A DNA stretch of 64,000 nucleotides from Theropithecus gelada (GCF_003255815.1 NC_037681.1:63441690-63505689); one strand, 5' to 3'; positions 41,610 to 53,855 are shown, counted from the first letter of the stretch. Numbers and translations are program-made. The notes: generated by a model not told the origin, from the letters alone.

Positions 41610-42130
41610 AGCCCTCATTGAGCATCTACTATGAGCTGTCCTCCACAGATACAGGGACAGCAGAGCCAGTGCCTGCCCTCAGAGAGCTCCCAGTCTAGTA
41701 GGAGAGGTCCTATTATAGACAAGAAAAGAGATCCGTACCTCAAGGAAGGGTGGGGGCTCTTACAAGGGGATTTAGGGTACCATGGGTGCTCAGGGAAGGG
41801 GCACCCAACCTGGCCTTGAGTGGGAGATGAGAAGGCTTCCTGAAGAAGTTAACTTACTTAAGTCTTAAAAATTAAGTAGAGAATCGGGCACATTGAACAC
41901 TGGAATGGGGGCGACAGGGTGCAATTTGGTGCATTGATACAGGAAGCCCCACAGTGAAATGGCTGCCTGCTGGGTGGGGTCAACTGGCACAGGACTGAAG
42001 GTGTGTAGAGGAGCCACTGTCAAGGCCAGCTTGCAAGACTGGGCAGACAGGGACAAAGGACCCAGAAACTGTGTGTAGCCTCTACTTTCTATAAAAGGAT
42101 GAGGCAAAGAAGAATTCACAATTGGAGGTT
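41610..42130 (+). repeat. Old mammalian repeat fragment (L2-like)
   Basis: 'tcattgagcatctactatga', 'gcctgccctcagagagctcc', 'cagtctagtaggagaggtcc' and 'gaaggcttcctgaagaagtt' follow the uncertain old family order. Confidence 0.5.
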
Positions 42131-42399
42131 GAGGGCTTGGTGTTCAGAAGGAGAAGCAGCAGACGTCATATTGACCTTGTGTCAGGATCACATGGACATT
42201 CTCCAGCGGGGACCTGGATAGCCAACCTGTGGCTGCATGTGAGCAAGGGGGATATGGCAGGCACAGACCTGTGTGTACACGTGTGAGCACTGCACATGAG
42301 GCACATGTGAGCATACAGGGCCGTGCAAAGGGGCTGGGTGCTTGTGTGCACAGCATTTGTTATGGCCTTAATGGTCTTGGTGTGCAAAATTAGGGTAGC

Positions 42400-42665
42400 A
42401 ACGAATGTAATGAACATGGGCATCAGCATTAGAAACCCCAGAGTATGAATCGTGACTCTATCACTTATTAGCTGGAGAACTTTCAGAATCATGTCACCTC
42501 TCTGAGCCTTAGTTTCCCTTTTTGTAAAAATGGAGGAAATTTCATCTAACCTTTCCCTAATGAGCCAACAAATAAATAAATAGGACTAATGCTAATTTTT
42601 TCATGGCTGTTATTAAGATTAAATGAGATGATGTATATAAAATAGCAGGCACGTAGGCTGCCTAA
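42400..42665 (+). repeat. MIR SINE, sense, with (AAAT)n insert
   Basis: 'cgtgactctatcacttatta', 'acctctctgagccttagttt' and 'gattaaatgagatgatgtat' are MIR landmarks in order. A short 'aaataaataaatagg' lies at 42570-42584. Confidence 0.75.
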
Positions 42666-43244
42666 AAGTTTATTTTTTTCCCCCTTAAACACTCTGCCTG
42701 CTATTCACTCAGCCATCACCACATAAGTAACAATATAAAAAGTGAACAATATACTATGCATATGTTGTATATACATAATATATATAACAATATGTAATGA
42801 ATAACATTATAATGTGAACCAACCAGTTAAGATTTTCTAAGGTGTTCATAATTAGGAGATGGAAGATAGTATTTCCATCTACCCTAGCATGCTTTTTCTG
42901 TAATTGCTTTTTTCCCTTAAACTAAGAAGCATAAAGACTTGCTATCCACCAATGGTTAAGATTTAAAGAAACGCAAACTCTTAGGCATGGTCGGTTATTA
43001 CCATTACTAAGTTTCTACTTAGTAGGAATTAATAACTGCAGAAGCTAACTCTGTTTCTTACTGATTTAAGAATTTCTCCAGCAACTGTTCTCAGGGCTCT
43101 AGGGAGCAATGGGCCCCTTGTAGCTCCTCTTGTGCTGTCAGCCATAACTGCCTCAGGAGGAAGATGGTATCTGTGAGTCTGTTCTAGTCCCAGGAAAGGC
43201 CTTAACTCCTTGCACACTACGTTCTCTTGTCTCTGCACACCAAA
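42666..43244. other. AT-rich unique stretch
   Basis: TA-rich at 42750-42800 ('gtatatacataatatatata'). No repeat or exon recognised. Confidence 0.4.
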
Positions 43245-43245
43245 G

Positions 43246-43967
43246 AAGGCCTCTGTTATGGACTGAATGTTTGTGCCCCTCCAAAATTCATGTCAAAGCC
43301 CTAACCCCCCAGTATGGCTGTATTTGGAAATGGGGCTTCTAAAGAAGTAATTAAGGTGAAATGCAACCAGAAGCGTTGGGCCCTAGTCCCATAGGACTGG
43401 TGTCCTTATAACAAGAGGAAGAGACATGAGAAATCTCTCTTCTTTTTTTTTTTTTTTTTTTTTTTTTTTGAGATGGAGTCTTGCTCCATTGCCCAGGCTG
43501 GAGTACAATGGCACGATCTCAGCTCACTGCAACCTCCGCCTCCCAGGTTTAAGCAATTCTCCTGCCTCAGCCTCCTGAGTAGCTGGGACTACAGGCATGT
43601 GCCACCACGCCCAGCTAATTTTTTGCATTTTTAGTAGAGATGGGTTTTCACCATGTAGCCAGGATGGTCTCGATCTCCTGACCTCATGATCCGCCCGCCT
43701 CAGCCTTCCAAAGTGCTGGGATTACAGGCATGAGCCACCACACCCAGCCAAGAAATCTCTCTTCTGCTACATAGAGGAAAGGCCATATGAGGACACAGCT
43801 AGAAGGCAGCCATCTGCAAGCCAGGACAAGAGTGCTCACCAGTAACCAAATTGGCAGCGCCTTGATCTTGGACTTCCCAGCCCCCAGAACTGTGAGAAAT
43901 AAATGTCTGTTGTCGAAGCCACCCAGTCTGGTATTTTGTTACGGCAGCCTAAGCAGACTAACACAAT
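43246..43967 (+). mobile_element. MaLR-type solo LTR (MLT1-like), sense, split by an Alu
   Basis: The left part 'tgttatggactgaatgtttg', 'tatttggaaatggggcttct' and 'ggactggtgtccttataaca', then after the Alu 'tatgaggacacagctagaag', 'cccagaactgtgagaaataa' and the closing 'agactaacaca'. AATAAA at 43898-43903 is the LTR poly-A signal. Confidence 0.75.
43444..43750 (-). mobile_element. Alu element, antisense (AluY-like), perfect 15-bp target duplication
   Basis: A T run of about 28 then a full antisense dimer to 'gagccaccacacccagcc'. 'agaaatctctcttct' is present at 43429-43443 and 43751-43765 without mismatch. Confidence 0.96.
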
Positions 43968-44192
43968 CCCTTTCTTTCTCCCATGCCTTGTCTGCCCAGG
44001 GCAGCTTTGTTGCAGACCCACAGCAGTGCATGACTTGCATACACAAGACAGGAGGTCACCCTGTGGCTCTTTCTCATCAGTAGGTCCCCAGCAACCAACC
44101 TTCCACAACATCCATTCCCTTGCCTCTTCATCAGTGTCCAGTCTTCAGTGAAGGGGCTTCTTTACTCATTGCTTTTGGGGCAGCAGATTCTA
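43968..44192. other. Unique stretch
   Basis: No repeat recognised. Confidence 0.4.
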
Positions 44193-44202
44193 CAAACTGA
44201 CA

Positions 44203-44523
44203 CCCTTCCTTCCTTCCTTCCTTCCTTTCCTTTTTTTTTTTTTGACTGAATCTTACTGTGTCATCCAGGCTGGTGTGCAGTGGTGCGATCTTGGCTCACA
44301 GCAACTTCTGCCTCCTGAGTTCAAGCAATTTTCCTGTCTCAGCCTCTTGAGTAGTTGGGATTACAGGCACCTGCCACCATGCCTGCCTAATTTTTGTATT
44401 TTTAGTAGAGACAGGGTTTTGCCGTGTTGGCCAGGCTTGTCTTGAATTCCTGACCTCAGGTGATCCACTCACCTTGGCCTCCCAAAGTGCCAGGAATGTA
44501 GGTGTGAGCCACCGCATCTGGCC
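44203..44523 (-). mobile_element. Alu element, antisense (AluS-like), with (CCTT)n tail
   Basis: The tail is an antisense (CCTT)n array at 44205-44228 plus T run, then a full dimer to 'gagccaccgcatctggc'. Target copies 'caaactgaca' lie at 44193-44202 and 44524-44533. Confidence 0.95.
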
Positions 44524-44533
44524 CAAACTGACA

Positions 44534-46121
44534 TTTTCTAGGGATTTTTCATCCTTAAAGTGATCCACTCAGCTCATTTCTTCCAAATCTGCATTTTAGA
44601 ACACACTTTAAACTGGCATCGCAGAGTTTTTGAGTGGTGATGGCAGTTGCCCTCTATATCTGTGGTGTGCCGGCCCCTCGTGGTGGGGAAAAAGGGGATG
44701 TGACCCTACCCTCACGGCAGGCTGGGCTCCTTTCTCCCCCAGAGCTGCCTTCCCTGCTCCTTGCCAACTATCCCGATCCTAGGCTACAGCACCAGCTTGG
44801 GGTCTAGCCCACATTTTCCACACTTTCGCTCCCACGTTGGATGACCAGCTGCCTGTGATTTGCCCATTTGTGATACTGATTTCCAGGGGGGCCACCTCGT
44901 GCTCAGCGCCTGCGTGCCTTCTCTCCTCCAATCCTCTATTTAACTACCTTGGGTAGTTTCTCCTGTCTTCTTCATTTTATAGATTATGGCTCATTGAGAC
45001 AAAATTCCTCTCCTAGAATCCACTGGTGGAGAAGGATCTGAGATTCACACCCAGCCTCCTGGTAATAATCTGCATTTCTGCTTCAGTCCTCAGGGCCTTG
45101 CCTGACTGTCTACCCCGGAGTGACCCCCGCCTTCCCTCTGTCTCACCCACCCTGTCCCCCCAGCTAAGTGCAGATGTTCACAGCTCTCTATTTTTAAGCA
45201 CATTCCACTAGTAGGTCAGCAACTTGAATCCCCCCAGCACCTACAACAGAGCCTGTATATTTAGGTAAAGAAATGAACTATCCTTTTCCTAACTAGACTT
45301 CAAGTCCTAGGAAGCAGAATGGCCATGCCTGGTTTCCACTCCCGCACCATAGCACTCAGCATAGAACTCTGGGGCCTCTTCCCCAGCCCTTGACACTCCC
45401 CACCTGCCTTCAGCTGCTGGAACTGACTTTTCCCATGATTGCTAATATTTCTTCCTTTTTTTCTCTAAATCAACATTAGCTTTGCTAGCTCCCTACCTTC
45501 TACCTGATAAGAATGGGGTACGGGATCTGTACGAACTTGGGGTGTGCTTTTCTTGCCTTCTCAAAACAGCAGCTCCTATCTGGCTGGCAATGGGCTGGGA
45601 GCCAGACCCCAACAATGGAGCCTTGTGAACCAGCCCTGGGGGTGTGCTGGGAGCCCACGGTTGAGCACACACACAACCCTTCCTGGTGCCACCTTCTTAT
45701 CTCCTGCCACCAAGCCCTTGCCAGTGGTGGGACTGTAACCCAACCCCCTGTAATTGCTTGTCCCAGATAGAGCATTCCTGGGCTCGGGCCACGGTTAAAC
45801 ATTGACTTAGGGTGTTGGGGGCAGTCATCACAGACTGTGGGTGCTCCTGCTGGGGGAGGCGCTGGCTGGGTATCCACCACTCTCCTCCCAGTGGTCCTGG
45901 ACTGACTGAGAAAGCCACAGCACAAAGCAGGCAGGCTCAGCTGCCCACATCTTTGAGTCAGCGTGCTGGAGGAGCCCCGGGCCTGTTCAAAAAGAATTGT
46001 TTTTTTTATCCTGCCCGCCCTCCGCCTACCTACTACTTTCCCTAGCTGCCTCTTTCTTTGGATTTCTCCAACCTTCTCATTCTGCTTCTCCTTCTTGTCT
46101 TCCTCTCTCCTATCTTTGATC
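44534..46121. other. Unique stretch
   Basis: No exon recognised. A MIR/L2-like phrase lies near 44960 ('cttcattttatagattatgg') and near 45220 ('ccccccagcacctacaacag'). 46060-46190 is strongly pyrimidine-rich and ends 'tttcccatgcag', an acceptor-like sequence on the plus strand. Confidence 0.4.
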
Positions 46122-47327
46122 TCAGGCCCTCTCCCTCCTTAGGCCTGGCCTGTCTCTTCCCATCGTCCTTTCTCCCAGGGCCCTTTCCCATGCAGTGAGC
46201 CCAGATGTGCCCAGGGAAGGGGGCTTTGCTCTCTCTTCTGCACCCCTCTGCCTCTGGCCTCTCTGGAAAATGGAAGGTGGGGTGGAGGAAGCGGGTGCCT
46301 TTAAGACCAGTGCCTCCTCTGACAGGGTGGGGGTCATCTCAGCCGGGGCTGGCGGGGCCACCCCTCTTCCTGTGCTTGTGTGGGGTGAGGTGCTGGCCTT
46401 GCCCTCCTCCCCTCTCACTAGGGTCAGACGGTTGGTTCTTCCTCCTGCCACCTTGTGCACAGGGAGGCATGGTGCCATTCCCCAGGCCTCATAGGGAGTA
46501 CGGCAGGACATGCCCGGGATACTTGTGTCTCGTGCCTCGATGGGGCCTCTTTGCATTGGCACCCCGGCTGCCCAACCCACTCCCCAGCCCGCTCTCAACC
46601 TAGAAGACCTTGTCATGGGTGGGGACTTTGCGGATGCTCTGCCGAGCCATGGGGTATCTCCTGCTGCCAGCACAGAAATCCTTTGCAGGCCTCCCAAAGC
46701 TCTGCCCAGGGTGCCCCATAGCCTGCTTCCCTCAAGGAGTATGAGCTGCAGGGCCCAGGGCACCCCCACTCTGTGAGACACCCCTAGGGAGGGTTCTGAT
46801 GCCAGGGCTCCTTTGCAAAGGGTTGGCACCTTTGCAGAATCTCCCAAAGAAGGAGGCTTCAAGCTTTGAAACTCCTCACTACAAGGCCAGGTTGGGCTGA
46901 CCACGCACGCGGTTCCCTCAGCTGATGCCCTGCTTCCAGGCCCACGCAGACCTTTTGTGCTATAGTTAAGGGCCACAGACAGCAGGATAGGCCCAGCGGC
47001 ATACAGAAGGGGCCTTGCCTTGCAGCACCTGCAGTGAGCCTGAGAGGCCCCCAGAGCTAGGAAAAGGAGAATATCCAGCAGGTGCAGGGGCCGGGGAACC
47101 AGGAAGGAGGGAAGCAGGCCAGGAGGGTGCTGAGGCAGCCTTAGGCCTGTGGACAACCATGGCTCCAGCCACTCAGCTAACTCCAGGGTTGGGACAAAGT
47201 GGGCCTCAGAGCCAGAGCTTCTGTGGTGCACAACAGGAGACCCCATGGAGGACCCATGCTGCTTTCTAGGCCACTTGTATGGAGCCTGTGGAGTCAGACT
47301 ATTCAGGTTCAAATCCTGGCCCTGCAC
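46122..47327 (-). other. Longest open frame in the window, 401 codons, probably not a gene
   Basis: The minus-strand frame opens with an ATG at 47325-47327, inside a MIR, and runs to 46122. The predicted protein is rich in Gly, Ala, Leu, Pro, Ser and Arg, with two hydrophobic stretches ('LHLLDILLFLALGA' and 'YAAGPILLSVAL'). I recognise no domain, signal-peptide start or family. GC-rich DNA keeps several other frames open in the same interval on the plus strand. A lncRNA exon or young lineage-specific frame cannot be excluded. Confidence 0.2.
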
Positions 47328-47465
47328 TTATTAGCTGGGTGGGTTTTGGCAAGCCACTTTCTTAACATCCCAGAGTCTCAATTTTCTCATCTGTAAAATG
47401 GATATAATAAAAGCACGTGTACACTGGGTTTTACATAAGAGTGCAAGGGACAATGTGGAAGTACC
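47275..47465 (+). repeat. MIR SINE, sense
   Basis: 'attcaggttcaaatcctggc', 'cttattagctgggtgggttt' and 'ctcatctgtaaaatggatat' are classical MIR wording, well preserved. Confidence 0.85.
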
Positions 47466-47904
47466 TGTTCATTGTGCTTCAGAGGGCAGGCAGCTCTTCT
47501 GGTTGTCATTATGGTCAGTAGTATCAGTAACAGAGTTGTGTTGTGGTTATATTACCGAGAGGGCTCACAGACAATTGTGTTGCTTCCTTGACCTGCAGTG
47601 CTTTCTCTTCTCATCACCCTGGTCTTTCCAAGCCCCCCAGGAGCTCTAGGAGCCTGCCCAAGGACCCTCTGTATCCTGCCCTGAGTTGTTTTCCTGGTGT
47701 CCTATACCAGGGCTAGTTGGTCTAGGCCCTAGACCACCCCCACCAGATCCCATACCTACCCTCATGGGCCCCAGATGGACTCAGGATGAATCTTTCTCCC
47801 CAAATGCACAGTTAGCTCCATTGAAACGGCTTCTCCCTCTTTGCTGCTTCTAGTGCAGGTTTGGGGACTCAGCCTGTGCTATGGGTTAGGGGAGTGACCC
47901 AGTG
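47466..47904. other. Unique stretch
   Basis: No repeat or exon recognised. Confidence 0.4.
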
Positions 47905-48420
47905 TATTGGGTATCTCTTGCTGTGCAACAAATTTCCTCAAAACTTAGCAGCTTAAAACAACAATAAATATGTATCATCTTGCACTGTTTCTGGGGGTCA
48001 GAAATTTGGGACCAGCTTAGCTGGAGGTTCTGCTCAGGGTTTGTCATAAAGTTGTAGTCAAGATGTCAGCTGGGGCTGCAGTCATCTGAAGGCTCAACTG
48101 GGGCTGGAAGAGCTGCTTGCAAGATGGCGCACTCACATGCCTTTCGCTAGTGCTGGTTGCTGGCAGGAGGCCTCTGCCCCTGGCCACTTGGACCTTTCTG
48201 TAGGACTGCTTGAGCATCCTTATGACATGGCAGCTGGCTTCCCCCAAACTAGTGAACTGAGCGACAAGGTAGGAGCTGCAATGTTTTTTATTATGACCTT
48301 GCCTTGAAAGTCACACATGGTCATTTCCAGAATATCCCAATGTTTCAACAGGGCAACCCTATTCAATGTAGGAGGGAACTATTCAGGGGCATGAATACCA
48401 GCAGACATCAATCATATCAG
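47905..48420 (-). mobile_element. Solo LTR, antisense (MLT1/MaLR-like), second copy
   Basis: 'attgggtatctcttgctgtg', 'caacaaatttcctcaaaact', 'tttctgggggtcagaaattt', 'gaaggctcaactggggctgg' and 'gtaggactgcttgagcatcc' run parallel to 19562-19965. It is longer at its right end, to 'gggcatgaatacca'. Confidence 0.65.
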
Positions 48421-48862
48421 GGAAAGATGTTGAAGAGAAATGAAAGGAAACACAACTTCAGTTCTGAGAGATGGCAAACTGAGGGTGCTGGGGGGCAGGA
48501 GGACATGGAGGTAGGCATCTGCCACCCTGAACAGTACACAGATGTGGCTCTGAGAGCTTCCCACATGGCCCTGGGTGGCACTGCCTGTGCCTGCCAGCCC
48601 CACCACTGGCCAGCGACAGATTTGGAACTAATTATGTAGAATTACATTTGATGGGGACATGGGGCATCGTTACCAGCTGGGCAGTGGGCCAAACTGTGGA
48701 TAGAGCCCCATCATTGTGGGTTTCAGTTAGAGGGAGAGGAAGGTGAGCCTCATGCATGATGGCCTCTTTGCAAGGATCCCAGAGGAAAGAGTCGTCTCCC
48801 AAAGAGTGGAGCTGGGGGTCATGGAGAGCAAAGTTGAGCAGTGATTGCATCCATCTGCCCAT
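48421..48862. other. Unique stretch
   Basis: No repeat or exon recognised. Confidence 0.4.
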
Positions 48863-48990
48863 TAATTAATTAATTAATTAATCCATTCATTCATTCATGC
48901 GCTTGTTCATTCTCCAAGTAGTTACTGAATGACTACTATGTGCTAGGTTTTATTAGTAAGAATAGAAATGAATGCAAAATGTGTTGAGGC
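48863..48990 (+). repeat. (TTAA)n simple repeat plus L2/MIR3-like fragment
   Basis: Five 'attaattaattaattaatta' type units at 48862-48882, then 'attcattcattcatgcgctt' and 'gactactatgtgctaggttt', an L2-type phrase. Confidence 0.65.
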
Positions 48991-49441
48991 CCCTGACAGT
49001 TTGTATCTTTGGGTCATACACTGCAGATTCAAAGGGCAGCTCACCTCCTTACTCTCTGGGGGAAGGCAGAAGCTTGGACACAGAGTAGGGGTGCTGTAGG
49101 GAAGAGGAGAGAGTAGAAAGAGCTATCTACCAGGTTGAGTCGGTTGCCCCAACTATGGAGTGTTGGATATGAAAGGTGAGCTGAATATGGGAGCCATGTT
49201 GTTGTCCCAGTGGGGAAGCTGGGGACTGGGGGGACCTTGGCTTCTGTGGTCCCATGATGTCACCCCATCCTGCTCCTGGATCATTTGGGACATGACCCCA
49301 TCTCAGCATCTTGACATCCAGTGCTGCCATATCCCCATTGTGCAGTTAGGGAAGAACCAGAACTAAACCCCAGCAGCTCTGGCTTTGTATCAGGACCCAT
49401 GGGAACTATGCAATGATCTTCCACTTTCATCACCTAAAGCA
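48991..49441. other. Unique stretch
   Basis: No exon recognised. Confidence 0.4.
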
Positions 49442-49925
49442 GGAGTTCCCAAACCCCAGGCCATGGACTGGTTCTGGTCCGTGGCCTGTTAGGAACTGGG
49501 CTGTGGCTTGTTAGGAACTCACAGCAGGAGGTGAGTGGGGGGTAAGTGAGCGAAGCTACATCTGTATTTGCAGCTGCTCTCCACTGCTCCATTACCGCCT
49601 GAGCTCCGCCTCCTGTCGGATCAGCAAAGGCATCAGATTCTCATGGGAGCATGAACCCTGTTGTGAAATACACATACTGGGGATCTCGGTTGTGCACTCC
49701 TTATGAGAATCTAATGCCTCATATTCTGTCACTGTCCCACATCACCCTCATACTGGACCATCTAGTTGCAGGAAAACAAGCGCAGGGCTCCCACTGATTC
49801 TATATTATGGTGAGTTGTATAATTATTTCATTATATATTACAATGTAATCATAATAGAAATAAACTGCACTCTAAGTGTAATGCACTTGAATCAGCCTGA
49901 AACCATGCTCCCTGCCCCCACCAGG
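49442..49925 (+). mobile_element. MER1-like hAT-Charlie DNA transposon, 3' end truncated
   Basis: Starts with a hAT-type terminal 'caggagttcccaaaccccag', then 'ggtccgtggcctgttaggaa', 'cctgagctccgcctcctgtc', 'atcagattctcatgggagca' and its inverted counterpart 'ccttatgagaatctaatgcc', 'attatatattacaatgtaat' and 'gcctgaaaccatgctccctg'. The right terminal repeat is missing, so no 8-bp target duplication can be read. Nonautonomous; no transposase. Confidence 0.8.
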
Positions 49926-49999
49926 TTCTGAGGAGGAATGGACAACCGGAGCAATGGCTGGAGATGGATATGGAAGCAAAGAACACGGGCAGATGACCC

Positions 50000-50822
50000 A
50001 ATGACCCCAATCTTCACTTTTGCTTTTGTTCTTGAGCCTTTAGCTGAGCACATGGCTCTTCCAGGTCATTGCGACAGTGTGGCTAACTCTGGCCAATGAG
50101 ACGTGAGTGGAAGTGCTGTGGGGGGCTTACCACCTCCCACCGGATGGATAAACTTCATGGTAGGAATCACAGCAGCTCTGGAGGACCTTGTGGTGTGTTC
50201 CCCAATACCCCGTTTAAAATAAATACTCCTTCCCCCAGCTGCTAAGAGTATTGTCAGCTCATAGCTTAGCTTAGCCTTTCCGCAGAAACTTGTCTCCCAA
50301 ATTTAGGCCTCCTTCCTGGAGGTACCATATGGAGCCTGAATACAATGAGTGCTGGGGTAATAAGCCCAGCACTGTGCTTTCATTGAGACAACTTTCAAGA
50401 CCATCCCAGATGCGGAGCTTCCGTGGGTGGCCAAGGCCTGTGTTGTGACTGTGTCACAGCTCAACTCTCGCCTGTGCCCAGCCCTATTTCTCTCACGTCT
50501 GTCCCTCATTCCATGAGGGATGACCCCAACAGATCTCCCAATAAAACCCCTGTCTGCAAATCTCTGTCTCAGAGGCAGTTCCCTGAGTAATCCAACCTAT
50601 GGCAGATGCTGTCTTTCTTAGACTCTGCGATGGAAGTAGCGTATTGAGAATCATGAAGTAATATGATATGAAAAGCCTGAGTCCTCCAAAACCACTAACC
50701 CACGGTGTATCAGCCCTAGACCATCAACTTACATAGTAGAAAAACAAACTTCTACTTTGTTTAAGCCAATGTAGTTTGAGGTCTTTTTGTGACAGCAGTC
50801 TAAACCATATTCTAACTAACAT
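50000..50822 (+). mobile_element. ERVL/MaLR-like LTR, sense (5' LTR of copy B), split by another LTR
   Basis: The left part to about 50170 has 'tttagctgagcacatggctc' and 'actctggccaatgagacgtg'. The right part from about 50605 ends 'aacttctactttgtttaagc' and 'gcagtctaaaccatattcta' plus 'actaaca'. These are the two ends of the LTR family also at 54520 and 31030. The middle 430 bases are foreign. Confidence 0.6.
50170..50604 (+). mobile_element. LTR-like insertion inside the 5' LTR of copy B, family unknown
   Basis: Contains 'gatctcccaataaaacccct', a typical LTR poly-A region, preceded by 430 bases that do not match the host LTR and followed by 'gagtaatccaacctatggca'. I cannot name the family or fix the ends. 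Confidence 0.4.
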
Positions 50823-51620
50823 TGAATCGTATTTCTAGAAGTAGAGTGTTGGTGTGGCAAAATTCTAAATATGAGGCACGAGGGATATTGTCAAACAGTG
50901 GGCAGATATTTCAGGTTGGAAGGCTGGTGACTCATATTATGCAAAGCATTTGGTAACACTATCTCTTATGGTATCTTGGAAGGCAGTTCACATGCCTACT
51001 GAGCTTCCAGTTCTGGGCGAGGTAGCTAGAAAAGGTCCAATTTTTGGTGGGTATTGGCTTCTTTCCACTTGGTACAGGGCCCTGTAAGACAAAGAAACTC
51101 AGAATAGAGCCAGGAGTTTGCAAGCAGAGATGAAAGTGAATGCAGCCTTGCTGATGGAGCTCTTCCTGCCTGTGGCCGATCATCTAAGTTGACTGACAGT
51201 CCAGTGTTTTTGAGCTTCCACATGTTTAGAAAGCCAACTGCTTTTGTGCTCTGAACTGAAGCAGTGGTCTCAAGTGGCTCCACAGAGGCAGCTGTACCAG
51301 GAAATAAGACTATGGCCCTAAGCCTCCCCCAATCAGCTCAGTTAAGAATTCCCTGACAGACAATGGGAGTTAACCCAGCAGTCAAGATCAGATTAAGAGT
51401 GTCGCTTTTTCGCTCAGACCTACTGTGACAGATAACCTCAGGAACTATCATTAGGTCCAGCAGGGTGAGATGGAGAGATCGCAGAGTATAGAGATGGCCA
51501 AACCAGTAAATAATATGCATATACGTGTCTTCAGACTTCAGAACTGTGTCTACCAGCTTTTTGCCTCAGTTAGTTGCTCATGGAACAGATTGGAAACCAA
51601 TAGGGTAGAAGTATACTGTA
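50823..51620 (+). mobile_element. ERVL/MaLR-like internal sequence, copy B, 5' part
   Basis: Starts after the LTR with 'tttctagaagtagagtgttg', which resembles the decayed Leu-tRNA-type primer region of ERVL/MaLR elements. It carries 'catctaagttgactgacagt', 'agttaagaattccctgacag', 'acaatgggagttaaccc' and 'aagatcagattaagagtgt', matching copy A in order. No frame survives. Confidence 0.6.
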
Positions 51621-51624
51621 CTGT

Positions 51625-53855
51625 TTGTTTTTGTTTTTGTTTTTTTAAATAACTATAGTGACAGTTCACATACAATAAAGCTCACACTTTATTTTACACT
51701 CTTTTAAAGTATACAATTTAGGTGTTTTTAGTATTTTCACAGTTGTGCAACCATCACTGCTACATAGTTGCAGAACAGTTTCATCGCCACACGAAGAAAT
51801 CCTGTATCTTTTAGCAGTCAGTCCCAATTCCCCTCCCTCCACTCCTCCAGCCCCTGGCAACCACTAATCTACTTTCAGTCTCTTTGGCTCTGCCTATTAT
51901 GGACAGTTCATATAAATGGAATTATATAACACATGGCCTTTTGTGTCTGGTTTCTTTCACTTAGCACAATGTTTTCAAAATTCATCCGTGTTGTAGCATG
52001 CATCAGTATTTCATTCCTTTTTACAGCTGAATAATATTCCATTGTATGGATAGACCACAACTTGTTTATCTGATCATCAGCTGATGAACATTTGGGTTGT
52101 TTCCACTCTTGGCTACTATAAATAATGTTGCTATAAACATTCACATGTAAGTTTTTGTGTGGATATGTGTCTTCACTTCTTTTGGATATATATACACCTA
52201 GGAGTGAAAGTACAGAGTTACAAGGTAATTTTATGTTTATCCCCTTGAGGAACTGCCAAACTGTTTTCCAGAATGGCTGCATCATTTGACATTACTACCA
52301 GCAGTGTGTGAAGGTTCCAGTTTTTCCTCACTGTCTTCAACACGTGTAATGATTTGTCTTTTTTATTATTGCCATCCTACTGGCTGTGGGGTGCTTTCTC
52401 ATTATGATTTTAATTTGCATTTCCCTGATGGCTAATGATGTTGAGCATCTTTTCATGTATTTATTGGCCATTTGTTTATCTTCTTTGGTGAAATGTCTTT
52501 TCAAATCCTTTGCACATTTTATTTTATTGAGACAGGGTCTTGTTCTGTTACCCAGGCTGGAGTGCAGTAGCACTCATGGTTTACTGCGGCCTCAGCCTCC
52601 CAGGCTTAAGTGATCCTCCCACCTTAGCCTTCCTAGTAGCTGGGACTACAGGCATGTGCCACCACATCTGGCTAATTTTTTTTTTTTTTTTTTTTTTGGT
52701 AGAGATGGGGTTTGCCACATTTCCCAGGCTGGTCTCGAACTCCTGGACTCAAGCAATTTGCCAGCCTCAGCCTCCCAAAGTGCTGGGATTATAGATGTGA
52801 GCCACCACACTGGCCCTTTGCATATTTTAAAATTGGGTTTTTTGTCTTCTTATCGTTGAATTATAAGAGTTCTTTATACATTCTGGATACAAGTTCCTTA
52901 TCAGACACAGGATTTGCAAACATTTTCTCCCATTCTGTGGGTCATATTTCTTACTTTCTTGCTGCTGTTCCTTGAAGCACAAAGGTTTTTTACCCTGATG
53001 AAATCCAGTGTATCTATTTTTTCTTTTTTAAGTGTTTTTGCTGTCATATCTAAGAAACCAATGTTTCATCTTAGGTCACGAAGTATTCTGGTTTTAGCTC
53101 TTGCACTTAGTTCTAGGATCCATTTTCCTTTTACTTTTGGGAGAAATATATTTAATAACTATGTTATGGCATTTTTTCCTCTTATGAGCCATTTTGAGTT
53201 AATTTTTATATGATGTGAGGTAAGGATTCAATTATACTTTTTGAATGTGAATATTCAGTTGTCCCAGCACTATTCTTTCCTCCATTGAATTGTATTGACA
53301 CCCTTGCTGAACATCAGTTAACCATATATGTAAGGGTTTATTTCTAGAGCTCAGTTCCGTTCCACTGATCTATATGTGCAGGTATATCCTTATACCAGTA
53401 CCACACTGTCTTGATTACTATAGCTTTGTAATAAGTTTTGAAAGAGAGAAGTGTGAGTCCCCCTACTTTGTTCTTTCTTTTCAGGATTGTTTTCGCTATT
53501 CTAGGTTCCTTGCAATTCTATATGAATTTTGGGATCAGCTTTCAGTTTCTGCAAAAAAGACAGCTAGATTTTAATAGGGATTGCATAGACCCTGTAGATC
53601 ATTTCCAGGAATATTGCCATTTTAACAATATTAAGTCTTCCAATCCATGAACACAGGGTGTCTTTCCATTTACTTAAGTCTTCTTTAATTTCTTTTAATG
53701 GTGTTTGATGTTTTGTAGTTTCCAATGTACAAGTCTTGAACTTCTTTTGTTAAATTTTTCCTAAGGATTTTCTGTTTTTCAATATGATCATAAATAAAAT
53801 CGTTCTTTTAAATTTAATGTATGTATTGTTACACTAAGTTTTTGAGGGAGATTAA
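51625..53855 (-). mobile_element. L1 LINE 3' fragment (L1M type), antisense, inside copy B
   Basis: Opens with a T-rich tail then 'gacagttcacatacaataaa', the reverse L1 3' end. Continues 'aatattccattgtatggata', 'ttctttatacattctggata', 'caagttccttatcagacaca', 'gtcttgattactatagcttt' and 'tattaagtcttccaatccat', antisense 3' UTR into ORF2. About 1.9 kb of L1 excluding the Alu, 5'-truncated. No intact ORF2 segment on the minus strand. Confidence 0.88.
52522..52815 (-). mobile_element. Alu element, antisense (AluJ/S-like), inside the L1
   Basis: Full antisense dimer with a T-rich linker expanded at 52675-52698. Target copies 'ctttgcacatttta' (52508-52521) and 'ctttgcatatttta' (52816-52829) differ by one base. 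Confidence 0.95.
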
